Positions 26,723 to 36,014 of a DNA stretch of 64,000 bases are shown here, in pieces. The number at the start of each line of letters is the position of its first letter. The stretch's first letter is position 1. Both the position numbers and the translations under genes were made by a program. This DNA comes from Pontixanthobacter aestiaquae (GTDB taxonomy: Bacteria; Pseudomonadota; Alphaproteobacteria; Sphingomonadales; Sphingomonadaceae): positions 2,675,001 through 2,739,000 of the forward strand of contig NZ_WTYZ01000001.1 in the NCBI RefSeq assembly GCF_009827455.1. Reading direction: 5' to 3'. A model generated the notes under the pieces. It was given only the letters and a program-made list of their open reading frames with translations. It was not told where the DNA came from and did no database searches.

Positions 26723-26992
26723 TTATTTACGCAGACCCAGTTTCTGGATCAGCTCGTTATAGCGCGCTACGTCGATCTTCTTGAGATAGGCAAGCAGGCT
26801 ACGACGCTTATTGACCATCGTCAGCAGGCCGCGACGCGAATGGTTGTCCTTGTGGTTGGCCTTGAAGTGGTCGGTCAGGTTGCGAATGCGGGTCGTCAGG
26901 ATGGCAACCTGTACTTCTGGCGAACCTGTATCGCCATCGGCTGTGCCGTATTCCTTGATTACGTCCTGCTTCTCTTTCGCACTGATAGTCAT
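26723..26992 (-). CDS. rpsO: Ribosomal protein S15
   Basis: An 89-residue S15, full length, with [49 protein letters not shown] and the terminal [12 protein letters not shown]. It binds 16S rRNA helix 22 and organises the small-subunit platform. It lies 6 nt after truB and 168 nt before pnp, the order conserved across proteobacteria. Confidence 0.98.
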   Translation of the reverse strand: MTISAKEKQDVIKEYGTADGDTGSPEVQVAILTTRIRNLTDHFKANHKDNHSRRGLLTMVNKRRSLLAYLKKIDVARYNELIQKLGLRK

Positions 26993-26998
26993 AGTCTT

Positions 26999-28015
26999 TT
27001 ACTCCGCGACATCGTGAAGGTTGAACCCCCGGACGACTTTCGCCGAACCACCTACAAGCTCCACCAATGCAACCGGAATATTCCGGTACACGGCACAATA
27101 GAGCCCGTCTGCTTGGGGCTGCCCGGTTAAGACGCGGCCCTGGCGGACCGCTGCTGCCTGCTTGGACGTGAGATCAAGAGCCGGGATGTCGTCCAGCCCT
27201 GCCTCCAAAGGCAGTATTACGTCTTCAAGTGGCGCGCCCTTACCGATTTCATTCAATTTGTCTAGCGAAATCGCCTGATTTTCGAGGAAGGGCCCCGCCT
27301 TTGTGCGCCTCAGATAGGTAACGTGCCCAACGGTTCCGAGCGCCCGCGCGATATCACGTGCCAGAGAACGGATATAGGTGCCCTTGCTGACATGTGCGGT
27401 GAGGGTGATTGCATCAGCCAATTCAAGCGGTTCATGGCCGATTTCAGGATCGGGCCGCGTAGCGGTCGTCGCAAAAGTCGAATAGGGCAAATCATCGCCA
27501 GCAAAGTCCGAGCCGGATGTCAGCGAATGGATCGTGACACGGCGAGTCTTGAGCTCCACCTCCTCGCCAGCCCGCGCCAGATCATAGGCGCGTTTGCCGT
27601 CGACTTTCAGCGCTGAATATTTGGGCGGCACCTGATTTATTTCTCCGGTAAAGTGCTCGAGTATCGCCGAAATAGCGGCCAGTGGCGGGCGCTGGCTGGT
27701 GGTTTGAACAACCTCACCCTCGCTATCGAGCGTGCTGGTTTCCTCGCCAAACTGGACCGTAAATTCGTAGATCTTGCTGGCATCGAGCATTCTCCCCGCC
27801 AGCTTGGTCGCCTCGCCAAGCGCTATCGGTAAAACGCCTTCCGCCAGCGGATCGAGCGTTCCGCCATGCCCGACCTTGGTCTTGGCAAAGCCTGCTTCAC
27901 GCAGATTGCGCTTCACCGCCGCAACCGCCTGCGTCGAACCAAGCCCGCGGGGTTTATCCAGCAATATCCAGCCGTTGGGAGCCGAAAATTTAGAGGGCAG
28001 TTTCGTATCGATCAT
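26999..28015 (-). CDS. truB: tRNA pseudouridine(55) synthase TruB
   Basis: A 338-residue TruB. The catalytic motif GHGGTLDPLAEG places the nucleophile at Asp55; KIYEFTVQFG, KYSALKVDGKRAYDLARAG and GTYIRSLARDIA are further family blocks, with a C-terminal PUA-like domain. It makes pseudouridine 55 in the T-loop of tRNA. Its start is only 31 nt after the stop of the sodium symporter gene on the same strand, so transcription from the symporter promoter could run into truB-rpsO-pnp. Confidence 0.97.
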   Translation of the reverse strand: MIDTKLPSKFSAPNGWILLDKPRGLGSTQAVAAVKRNLREAGFAKTKVGHGGTLDPLAEGVLPIALGEATKLAGRMLDASKIYEFTVQFGEETSTLDSEGEVVQTTSQRPPLAAISAILEHFTGEINQVPPKYSALKVDGKRAYDLARAGEEVELKTRRVTIHSLTSGSDFAGDDLPYSTFATTATRPDPEIGHEPLELADAITLTAHVSKGTYIRSLARDIARALGTVGHVTYLRRTKAGPFLENQAISLDKLNEIGKGAPLEDVILPLEAGLDDIPALDLTSKQAAAVRQGRVLTGQPQADGLYCAVYRNIPVALVELVGGSAKVVRGFNLHDVAE

Positions 28016-28046
28016 GCCGCTCCGCTAGGCGGGAATTGTGATCGGC

Positions 28047-29489
28047 TCAAGCAGTGTTGCTTTTCCCAATCGCAAGTTCGGCGGTTTGGCCGAAGATCAG
28101 CTTGTTCATCACTAGCGATGTCAAAACCGACAATACCAGCGTGAAGAACATGCCGTGGATGTAATGCAGCGGCTGCCACACCATGCTGAAATAGGCGTAG
28201 AATGCCACGCCCGTCACAACTCCGATCATTGCCGCTCCAGCTTTCACATTGCGGAACGCCAAGCACACGATAAAGGCCGACAGAATCGGCATAGACAGCA
28301 GGCCGTATAGCTCCTGCACAGTGTTGATCAAGCTTTCCTGGCTGGCAAAAAACGGCACCAGCACCAGCGCCAGGATCGACATCGCAATTGAGACAATCGC
28401 GCTGAGTTTTACCACTGGCGGATCTTTGTCGACATAGGCCTCGTGAATGTCGCACACATACAGCGCGGCAGAAGCGTTCAGGATCGAATTGAAAGTCGTT
28501 AGCACAGCCGCCGCAATACCAGCCGCAAATGCGCCCGAGAGCCAGACCGGCAGAACATCACCGACGATACGCCCGTAAGCGGGGTCGCCAATATCGCCAT
28601 ACAGTTTGTAAGACACGATACCCGGGATCACGACAATTGCCGGCACGATAAGCAGGCGGATACCCGCCGCCGCCAGCACCCCCTTTTGCGCCTCTTTGAT
28701 ATTCGGCGCGGCCATTGCACGCTGCGTAATCGTCTGATTGGTCGACCAGTAAAACGTCTGGATAAAAATCATTCCAGTCAGTAACGTATGCCAAGGAATG
28801 GGGCTGTCATTATCGCCGATCAGCGTTAGCCGGTCCGCCGGTATACCCGACAAGTCGAAGTCGATCGCTTGCAGCGCGAGATAGACGACCAGAAGCGCGA
28901 GACCAAGGATCAGAACGCCGGAATAGGTGTCAGACACTGCGACCGCTCTGAGCCCGCCAAAAATCGCATAGCAAGCGCCGACGGTCGCCAGAATAATCGA
29001 GGTGATCATCAGGTTCTGAAGGCTGGTTTCGATGCCGGTCATCGAGAGCAGGAACAGCGAACCGCCATAGAGAATGGCAGGCAGGAAAATGAACAAATTG
29101 CCGAACAGGAACAGCACAGAAATCAGCGCGCGAATATGTTTGTCGCCATACTTTTTTTGGAGCAGCTCGGTCGTCGTCGTGCAGTTGTTCTTGTAGTAAA
29201 CGGGCAGGAACACGAAACACAGAATCATTAGGCCCGCGACCGCTGCAAACTCCCACCATGCGAGCAATGCCATCTGGTTGCCATTCATGCCGATCAATTG
29301 ATCGGTGGAGAGGTTTGTCAGCGTGATCGAACCCGCCACAAAGTACCAAGCCAGTCCGCCATTCGCGAGGAAGTAGTCCTTCTCGTCTGCGGCTTCGCCC
29401 TTACCCTTGCCGCGGCAATGCAAATAGGTCGCTAGCGCGATCAGTGCAGAGATTGCGACGAAAACCGCAATTTGGGCCGGGTTGTTCAT
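28047..29489 (-). CDS. Sodium:solute symporter family sugar transporter (SglT-like)
   Basis: A 480-residue inner-membrane protein of the SSS family with about 13 helices. Characteristic segments are DYFLANGGLAWYFVAGSITLTNLSTDQLIGMNG, AIFGGLRAVAVSDTYSG and TFYWSTNQTITQRAMAAPN (each quoted region is family-typical of glucose/galactose symporters). It should import a sugar or sugar alcohol conjugate with sodium. It is divergent from the alpha-galactosidase gene across 132 nt, which makes an alpha-galactoside or galactose the likely cargo (inference). Confidence 0.88.
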   Translation of the reverse strand: MNNPAQIAVFVAISALIALATYLHCRGKGKGEAADEKDYFLANGGLAWYFVAGSITLTNLSTDQLIGMNGNQMALLAWWEFAAVAGLMILCFVFLPVYYKNNCTTTTELLQKKYGDKHIRALISVLFLFGNLFIFLPAILYGGSLFLLSMTGIETSLQNLMITSIILATVGACYAIFGGLRAVAVSDTYSGVLILGLALLVVYLALQAIDFDLSGIPADRLTLIGDNDSPIPWHTLLTGMIFIQTFYWSTNQTITQRAMAAPNIKEAQKGVLAAAGIRLLIVPAIVVIPGIVSYKLYGDIGDPAYGRIVGDVLPVWLSGAFAAGIAAAVLTTFNSILNASAALYVCDIHEAYVDKDPPVVKLSAIVSIAMSILALVLVPFFASQESLINTVQELYGLLSMPILSAFIVCLAFRNVKAGAAMIGVVTGVAFYAYFSMVWQPLHYIHGMFFTLVLSVLTSLVMNKLIFGQTAELAIGKSNTA

Positions 29490-29564
29490 GTATTCTATCC
29501 CTCTCGCTAGCCCGCTCTCTGTCGGGTCAAGCCGAGACGCCTAGCCCGCTTTCTCGCGCAATAC

Positions 29565-29580
29565 CAATCCATACCGATTG
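29565..29580. promoter_or_regulatory. Short inverted repeat in the symporter/alpha-galactosidase divergent region
   Basis: CAATC and GATTG flank a 6-nt spacer within a partial 10-bp direct repeat ATACCAATCC/ATACCGATTG (29561-29580). It lies between two divergent galactoside genes, 42 nt before the alpha-galactosidase start, and could be an operator. No regulator gene is nearby, so this is weak. Confidence 0.3.
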
Positions 29581-29621
29581 TTTCTGTTTGCGCAGCCCGC
29601 CCGATCTGCCAGAAGCCATGC

Positions 29622-31739
29622 GTGACTGAATTCACTATCCTCCGCGGTAGAGACACGTTGGTTGTGCTGGGCACAACCGAAGGCGCGCGACCGTCGATCA
29701 TCTATGCAGGGCCAGATATTGCGGGAGCAACTCCCGAGGAACTGGCGCTGCTCCAAAGCGGCCAGCATATCCCTGGCGGGCCAGAGCAGCCTATTGGGCC
29801 GTCACTTCTCAATCCGTTGGGCACTGGTTGGCCCGGCGCTGCGGGCGTGATCGCGGATCGCGACGGCAAGGATTGGGCGATTGATCTGCGTGTGGAAAGC
29901 GTGCGCCAGCCCTCCAACAATGACGCGGAAATACGATGCGTCGACGCTCTGAACGATCTTCAATCCACGCACAGTTTTGCACTCTGTCCCCGCACAGGTG
30001 TTTTCACCGCATCGACCGAGATCGCTGGCAGCAACAACAAACCGGTCAACATTGATTGGTGTGCCGCTATCTGTCTGCCGATGGATGACAGATTGGACCG
30101 GCTTCGCAGCTTCATCGGCAAATGGGCCAGTGAATTTCAGATCGAGGATATTGAGCGCTTCCGTGGATCTTATCTGCGAGAAAACAAAGCAGGCCGGACA
30201 AGCCATTCCGATTTTCCCGGATTGTTTGCGGGGAATGAAACAACCGATGAGACAAACGGTTTGGCCTTTGCTTGTCACCTTGGCTGGTCGGGGAACAGCC
30301 GCCTGCACATCGACACCGGACAAAATGGCCAAGCCATTCTGCAGGCAGGCGAACTGCTCCTTCCCGGCGAAGTTTCTGACAGATACATCTCGCCCCAGTT
30401 GATCGCCTGCTGGTCCAATCATGGATACGGTGATGTCTCGCGGCGGCTTCATGCGTTTGTGAAGAATTCGATCATCAGCGAACGCACCAAGCCGCGACCG
30501 GTCCATTACAACACATGGGAAGCGGTCTATTTCGATCATGACGAGGCCCGCCTGATCGAATTGGCAAAGCAGGCTGCCGAAGTGGGTGCTGAGCGCTTCG
30601 TGCTCGACGATGGCTGGTTCGGCGGACGGCGTAGCGACAAGGCTGGCCTTGGCGATTGGTGGGTGTCGCCTGATGTCTACCCCAATGGCCTGCACCCAAT
30701 CGCCAATCGCGTACGCGAGTTGGGAATGGAATTCGGGCTGTGGTTCGAACCCGAAATGGTCAATCCTGATAGCGATCTGTACCGCGCGCATCCCGATTGG
30801 GTTCTTGGGATCGACGGCGTTGAGCCGATCCCCTCGCGGCATCAGCTTACGCTCGATCTGACCAAGCCCGACGTGACCGATTATCTGTTCGCGAAAATCA
30901 GCGCTCTGATCGACGAATATCAAATCGATTACATCAAATGGGATATGAACCGCGATACGCAGCATCCCGCCAGCGATGGCCGCGCTGTGATGCACAAGCA
31001 GACCGAGGCTTTGTACGCCTTGCTTGGCCGCTTCAGGACAGCGCACCCAGCCTTGGAAATAGAAAGCTGTTCGTCAGGCGGCGCTCGTGCCGATTACGAA
31101 ATTCTCAGACGGAACGACCGAATCTGGACGTCGGATAATAACGACGCACGCCACCGTCATCAGATCATGCGCGGGGCCAGCCATTTCTTCCCGCTGAGCG
31201 TACTTGGCAATCATGTCGGGCCGAAGCGCTGCCATATCACCGGCCGGATGTTCTCGATGGAGTTTCGCGCGGCCAGTGCGATCTTTGGGCATATGGGAAT
31301 GGAGCTCGATCTGGCAGACGAGACCGCCCAGGATCGCGCCACCCTTGCGGCGGCAATCGCATTGCATAAGCAGCACCGCGAGCTGATCCATGGTGGCGAT
31401 TTCTATCGGATAGAAACGCCCGACTATCTTGCCGCAATGGGCTGCGTTGCTCGCGAGAAACATGAAGCGCTGTTTAGTTGTGCGCTGCTCGATATGCATC
31501 CGGCCACGAAACCGGATCGCCTCCGCTTCGATGGACTCAACCCCGCGAAGCAATATCGCATCAAGCTGCTCTGGCCGCAAAGTAACCCGTCGCGCTCTCA
31601 CCCATCTATCATTGACGCCGCCGCGCTTATGGAGAATGGAACAGCCTTCGCAGGTGCAGCATTGATGGAGCACGGCATCCAGCTGCCGCTGGTCCATCCC
31701 GACACTTGCCTGATCTATCATCTAGAGGCCGAGAATTGA
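29622..31739 (+). CDS. Alpha-galactosidase, GH36
   Basis: A 705-residue glycoside hydrolase family 36 enzyme of normal bacterial length. The TIM barrel shows FVLDDGWFGGRR, GLWFEPEMVNPDSDL, the nucleophile in YIKWDMNRD (Asp about 441) and the probable acid/base in WTSDNNDA (Asp about 505). There is no signal peptide, so it acts in the cytoplasm on an imported alpha-galactoside. The start is GTG 29622 because the ATG at 29618 meets a stop after three codons. Its stop overlaps the TTG start of glpD, tying galactose release to glycerol-3-phosphate oxidation. Possible substrates are melibiose, raffinose sugars or galactosylglycerols. Confidence 0.93.
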   Translation: MTEFTILRGRDTLVVLGTTEGARPSIIYAGPDIAGATPEELALLQSGQHIPGGPEQPIGPSLLNPLGTGWPGAAGVIADRDGKDWAIDLRVESVRQPSNNDAEIRCVDALNDLQSTHSFALCPRTGVFTASTEIAGSNNKPVNIDWCAAICLPMDDRLDRLRSFIGKWASEFQIEDIERFRGSYLRENKAGRTSHSDFPGLFAGNETTDETNGLAFACHLGWSGNSRLHIDTGQNGQAILQAGELLLPGEVSDRYISPQLIACWSNHGYGDVSRRLHAFVKNSIISERTKPRPVHYNTWEAVYFDHDEARLIELAKQAAEVGAERFVLDDGWFGGRRSDKAGLGDWWVSPDVYPNGLHPIANRVRELGMEFGLWFEPEMVNPDSDLYRAHPDWVLGIDGVEPIPSRHQLTLDLTKPDVTDYLFAKISALIDEYQIDYIKWDMNRDTQHPASDGRAVMHKQTEALYALLGRFRTAHPALEIESCSSGGARADYEILRRNDRIWTSDNNDARHRHQIMRGASHFFPLSVLGNHVGPKRCHITGRMFSMEFRAASAIFGHMGMELDLADETAQDRATLAAAIALHKQHRELIHGGDFYRIETPDYLAAMGCVAREKHEALFSCALLDMHPATKPDRLRFDGLNPAKQYRIKLLWPQSNPSRSHPSIIDAAALMENGTAFAGAALMEHGIQLPLVHPDTCLIYHLEAEN

Positions 31740-33250
31740 GCGAAGATACACCATACGACCTTCTGGTAATCGGCGGCGGGATCAACGGCGTTGGGATCGC
31801 GCGCGATGCGGCAGGGCGCGGCGCAAAAGTGTTGCTGTGTGAGAAAGATGATCTCGCCAGCCATACATCCTCTGCCAGCACTAAGCTGGTCCATGGCGGT
31901 TTGCGCTATCTGGAACATTACGAATTCCGTCTCGTGCGGGAAAGCCTGATCGAGCGGGAGCGATTGCTCGGCATGGCACCACATATCATCTGGCCGCTGC
32001 GCTTTGTTCTGCCACATGACAAAGGCCTACGCCCTTCGTGGCTGCTGCGGCTTGGCCTGTTTCTCTACGACCATATTGGCGGGCGAAAATTACTGCCTGC
32101 CACGAAAACCTTGGACCTGCGCGCCGCGCCACATGGCGATGTTTTGGAAGAGCGCCTCATCAAGGGCTTCGAATATTCGGATTGCTGGGTCGAAGATGCA
32201 CGGCTCGTTGTCCTAAACGCGATGGACGCAGCACGACGCGGCGCGGATATTCGCACCCGGACGGAATGCGTTAGCTTGGACCGGAGCGGACAGGTCTGGC
32301 TTGCCGATCTCAAAGACGAGCACGGTAAGACGCAGCGGATTTCAGCTCGAACGGTGGTCAACGCCGCTGGCCCGTGGGTCGACAACGTCCTAGGCAAAGC
32401 GATGCCGGAAAAGCAGCATCAGAACCTTCGCCTGGTCAAAGGCAGCCATTTGATCTTCCCCAAGCTGTTCGATCACGACCAAGCCTACATCTTCCAGAAC
32501 AAAGACGACCGGATTGTGTTCGCAATTCCGTATGAGCGGGAATTTACGTTGGTCGGAACCACCGATGTCGCGTTCAAAGGCGATGCCAATACTATCGAAA
32601 TTTCGGATGATGAATCGGCCTATATCTGCGATGCGATCAACGAGTATCTAAAAGTCGATGTCGCGCCCGATCAGGCAATCTGGAGCTATTCCGGAGTACG
32701 CCCGCTCTACGACGATCAATCGCGCAACAATTCGACTGTGACCCGCGATTACGTGTTCGAGCTCGACAATCCGGAGGGCGCACCGCCAATCCTGTCAATC
32801 TTCGGCGGCAAGATCACTACTTACCGAAAATTGGCCGAACACGCGCTGCACAAGCTACCGATGCCTTGGCTCGAAACCAAGCAGGCATGGACCGCCGGTG
32901 CGGGCTTACCCGGCGGTGAAATCCACGTTGATAAGTTCAATGCATTCGTGTCGGACATGCAATCGCGATATGATTGGTGCGCGGCCGATGTGATGTTCCG
33001 CCTATGCCGCGCCTACGGCACACTGCTGTTCGACGTGATTGGCGACGCGACAAATTGGGCAGCGATGGGAGAGGATTTTGGGGCAGGCTTAACCGAAGCC
33101 GAAGTCGAGTATTTGATCGAACACGAGTTCGCCCAAACGGCCGATGATGTGCTGTGGCGGCGCAGTAAATTGGGCCTGCATATGGATGACGAGGAGCGAA
33201 AATCGCTAGAAAGCTGGTTCGCCAAACGCGGCGCGGTCAGGGTAGCATGA
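31736..33250 (+). CDS. glpD: Glycerol-3-phosphate dehydrogenase (FAD, aerobic type)
   Basis: A 504-residue GlpD. The FAD-binding motif VIGGGINGVGIARDAAGRG opens the protein. SSASTKLVHGGLRYLE, WSYSGVRPLYDD and SIFGGKITTYRKLAEHAL are strongly conserved GlpD segments. It oxidises sn-glycerol 3-phosphate to dihydroxyacetone phosphate at the inner membrane, feeding electrons to quinone. The start is TTG 31736, overlapping the alpha-galactosidase stop (TTGA), with AGAGG 8 nt upstream; the frame is open to 31706. No glycerol kinase is in the window. Being inside a galactose operon is unusual and points to a galactose-plus-glycerol substrate. Confidence 0.95.
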   Translation: MSEDTPYDLLVIGGGINGVGIARDAAGRGAKVLLCEKDDLASHTSSASTKLVHGGLRYLEHYEFRLVRESLIERERLLGMAPHIIWPLRFVLPHDKGLRPSWLLRLGLFLYDHIGGRKLLPATKTLDLRAAPHGDVLEERLIKGFEYSDCWVEDARLVVLNAMDAARRGADIRTRTECVSLDRSGQVWLADLKDEHGKTQRISARTVVNAAGPWVDNVLGKAMPEKQHQNLRLVKGSHLIFPKLFDHDQAYIFQNKDDRIVFAIPYEREFTLVGTTDVAFKGDANTIEISDDESAYICDAINEYLKVDVAPDQAIWSYSGVRPLYDDQSRNNSTVTRDYVFELDNPEGAPPILSIFGGKITTYRKLAEHALHKLPMPWLETKQAWTAGAGLPGGEIHVDKFNAFVSDMQSRYDWCAADVMFRLCRAYGTLLFDVIGDATNWAAMGEDFGAGLTEAEVEYLIEHEFAQTADDVLWRRSKLGLHMDDEERKSLESWFAKRGAVRVA

Positions 33251-34326
33251 GCGACACGGTTACGCCTCTGGACACGCCCGTGGCAGGTGATGTGTTCCGT
33301 CGTAGCTTCACCAAAGCCGATGGCCGGATGCTTTATCTCTACGGACGTGAGGCACACTCGCTACCTGTCCAAACCCAGCAGGATGACGATATTGCCACAG
33401 GCGGCGAGCTACGTTTTCACCCCTTGCGGCGAGAGTGGAACATCTACGCCGCGCACCGGCAAAACCGCACTTTCAAGCCCTCCGCCAGCGCTGACCCTCT
33501 TGCGCCGACCATGGCAGGCGGGCCGACCACCGAAATACCGTTCGAGGATTTCGAGCTGGCAATCTTCGAGAACAAGTTTTCCGGCCTGCATCCTCTTGCA
33601 CCGCATCCGCCAATTCTGGATGGCATCGACAGCGCGCCAGCAACCGGCAAATGTGAAGTCATTGTCTACACGCCTGAGGCCGAGGGCAGCCTGCATACTA
33701 TCGGGCAAGACCGGCGGAGAATTCTGATCGCCGCATGGATCGACCGCTATCGCGCTATGTTCGCAGAGGGATGCGAGTACGTTTTGCCCTTCGAGAACCG
33801 CGGCGAAGAAGTGGGCGCAACGCTGCATCATCCACACGGGCAGATATATGGCTTCGGCAAAGTCCCGCTGGTCCAGCAGGCAGCCATCGATGCGTTTGCC
33901 AGTGGCTATGATCTGGCGGCGGAGATCGCCAAAGCACAGCCGGATTATGGCCTGGGGGAAGCGGGCGGCTTGGCAGCATTCTGCCCGCGCTTTGCACGCT
34001 TCCCATACGAAGTTTGGATCGCCCCAACCGAGTGCAGGGCGGGCCCATGGGACTGCAACGAGGAAGAGCTGGATGGCCTCGCAACTCTGCTGGGTGATGT
34101 GACGCGCCGCTACGATGCCCTCTTTGGGCGACCAACACCTTATATGTTCGCGCTTCATTCGGCACCGCGACAGGGCGGCGACAAATACCACTTCACCGCA
34201 CAGTTCTATCCACTCTTACGCGGACCAAATCGCGTAAAATATCTTGCTTCAGTGGAGCAGCACACGGGCGTATTCACCGTCGATGTGATGCCCGAGACGG
34301 CTGTTGAAGCGCTTCGAGCTGTCTGA
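33247..34326 (+). CDS. galT: Galactose-1-phosphate uridylyltransferase
   Basis: A 359-residue GalT of the HIT-related fold. The active-site triad is in ATLHHPHGQIYGF with His195 and nucleophile His197 followed by Gln199. LRREWNIYAAHRQNRTFKP, FENKFSGL and KYHFTAQFYPLLR are other family blocks. It swaps UMP between UDP-glucose and galactose-1-phosphate in the Leloir pathway. It starts within the end of glpD (ATGA at 33247) and is followed one base later by galK. The GalE epimerase needed to recycle UDP-galactose is not in the window. Confidence 0.96.
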   Translation: MSDTVTPLDTPVAGDVFRRSFTKADGRMLYLYGREAHSLPVQTQQDDDIATGGELRFHPLRREWNIYAAHRQNRTFKPSASADPLAPTMAGGPTTEIPFEDFELAIFENKFSGLHPLAPHPPILDGIDSAPATGKCEVIVYTPEAEGSLHTIGQDRRRILIAAWIDRYRAMFAEGCEYVLPFENRGEEVGATLHHPHGQIYGFGKVPLVQQAAIDAFASGYDLAAEIAKAQPDYGLGEAGGLAAFCPRFARFPYEVWIAPTECRAGPWDCNEEELDGLATLLGDVTRRYDALFGRPTPYMFALHSAPRQGGDKYHFTAQFYPLLRGPNRVKYLASVEQHTGVFTVDVMPETAVEALRAV

Positions 34327-34327
34327 C

Positions 34328-35368
34328 ATGCCCATCACAGCAACGTCACCCGGCCGGGTAAATCTGATCGGCGAACACACGGACTATAATGGCGGATGGG
34401 TTTTGCCCGCAGCCCTGTCGGTCAGCCTTACCGCCACGATTATGCCGCGCGAAGACCGCCGCATCAGCGTGTCGGCGCGTGGCTATTCGGGCACCGCCGA
34501 GCGCACACTGGATGATGCAGCCGAGGGTGACTGGTCTGATCCAGCCGTTGGCTCGATCATTGAAGCGGTCAAATTGGGACTGCTCACGGGCGGCGCCGAT
34601 ATCGCGGTGCAATCCTCCATTCCCGCTGGATCGGGCTTATCATCCTCCGCCGCGTTGATTGTCACGCTGCTCAAAGCTGCGCGCGAAGCGGCAGGTTCCG
34701 GCCTGACCGACACCGAAATTGCAGTCGCTGCCCGCCGGGTCGAGAACGACTATATTGGCGTTCCCTGCGGCATCATGGACCAAATGGCAGTCGCGATTGC
34801 CAAGCCGGGCGAAGCGATGGCGCTCGACACCAGTTCGTTGGAATACCGCGTTGTCGCCCTACCCAAAACGCATGACATGGTGGTGATACACTCGGGCAAG
34901 ACGCGCAAACTGACCGATGGCCGCTACGCCGCGCGCAAGGAGGAATGCGACGCGGCAAAGGCCGCGTTCGGTACCAATGATTTGTGCTTGCTCGATCCCG
35001 ACAATATTGAGAGTTTCGGCGGAATCGACGACACAATTCGCCGCCGCGCGCGCCACTGCGCTACCGAGCATCGCCGCGTTCTGGCCTCTATCGAAGCGCT
35101 GGAAAGTGGCGATGTCTGCCAATTCGGCGCATTGATGGCCGCAAGCCACGCATCGATGCGCGATGATTTCGAAATGTCGCTGCCGGCTATCGACGCTCTG
35201 GTCGAAGACGCAGTTGAGCTTGGAGCAACTGGTGCGCGGCTCACCGGTGGCGGATTCGGCGGATGCATCGTCGCCTGTGTAGAGCGCAAACGCCGCGATG
35301 CTTGGCAGGAGACACTACTTGCGAAGCATCCGAAAGCGCGCTTCGTGGATGCAATCACACCTAAGTAG
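34328..35368 (+). CDS. galK: Galactokinase
   Basis: A 346-residue GHMP kinase. GRVNLIGEHTDYNGGWVLP is the galactokinase signature near residue 10; SSIPAGSGLSSSAAL is the ATP-binding loop; GIMDQMA contains the catalytic-region Asp; GARLTGGGFGGCIVA is motif 3. It phosphorylates galactose at C1 for GalT. The start is ATG 34328 directly after the galT stop; the frame to 34304 overlaps galT and is not used. It is the last gene of the alpha-galactosidase operon and converges with tdk with only 5 nt between stops. Confidence 0.97.
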   Translation: MPITATSPGRVNLIGEHTDYNGGWVLPAALSVSLTATIMPREDRRISVSARGYSGTAERTLDDAAEGDWSDPAVGSIIEAVKLGLLTGGADIAVQSSIPAGSGLSSSAALIVTLLKAAREAAGSGLTDTEIAVAARRVENDYIGVPCGIMDQMAVAIAKPGEAMALDTSSLEYRVVALPKTHDMVVIHSGKTRKLTDGRYAARKEECDAAKAAFGTNDLCLLDPDNIESFGGIDDTIRRRARHCATEHRRVLASIEALESGDVCQFGALMAASHASMRDDFEMSLPAIDALVEDAVELGATGARLTGGGFGGCIVACVERKRRDAWQETLLAKHPKARFVDAITPK

Positions 35369-35373
35369 AGTTG

Positions 35374-35952
35374 TTAGCCGCCCAACGCCTCGCTGAAATG
35401 CTTTCGGCAAAGCGCGACATAACGGTCGTTCCCGCCGATCTCCGTCTGCGCCCCAGCTTTTACAGCCGCGCCGCTTTCATCCACCCGCAAATTCATACTG
35501 GCTTTCTTGCCGCAATGGCAGACGGCTTTGAGCTCCACGAGAGAGTCTGCGATCCCGAGCAATGCTGCCGACCCGGGGAAGAGCTCACCCTGGAAGTCGG
35601 TCCTCAATCCGTAGCACAGCACCGGAATGCCGCCCTCATCCGCCAGCCGCGCGCATTGCCAGACCTGATCTTTGGACAAGAACTGCGCTTCGTCGATCAG
35701 CACGCAATCAATCGGCTCGACGGAATGCGCCGCGCTTATTTGCACCCACAAATCGGTTCCTTCCTGATAGCGGTGCGCCTCCGCACCAAGCCCGATCCGG
35801 CTCTCAATCGCCTTATCTTCCGAGCGGTCATCCAGCTGTGCAGTCCACAGCATCGTATTCATGCCTCGCTCGCGATAGTTGAAATCCGCCTGCAAAAGCG
35901 TGGTCGATTTGCCTGCGTTCATTGACGCGTAATAGAAATACAGCTTAGCCAT
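35374..35952 (-). CDS. tdk: Thymidine kinase
   Basis: A 192-residue type II thymidine kinase. The P-loop is SMNAGKST near the N-terminus, CVLIDEAQFL is the Walker B equivalent, and the zinc ribbon is visible as CHCGKKA plus a C-terminal CRKHF. It salvages thymidine to dTMP. It is transcribed against the galactose operon and is divergent from the AbgT-type gene across 62 nt. Confidence 0.96.
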   Translation of the reverse strand: MAKLYFYYASMNAGKSTTLLQADFNYRERGMNTMLWTAQLDDRSEDKAIESRIGLGAEAHRYQEGTDLWVQISAAHSVEPIDCVLIDEAQFLSKDQVWQCARLADEGGIPVLCYGLRTDFQGELFPGSAALLGIADSLVELKAVCHCGKKASMNLRVDESGAAVKAGAQTEIGGNDRYVALCRKHFSEALGG

Positions 35953-36014
35953 GCAGCAGAGTTAAACGCAAAATGCCGCCTTACGGAAGAGCGGCACGCA
36001 ATGAGGGTGTGTAA

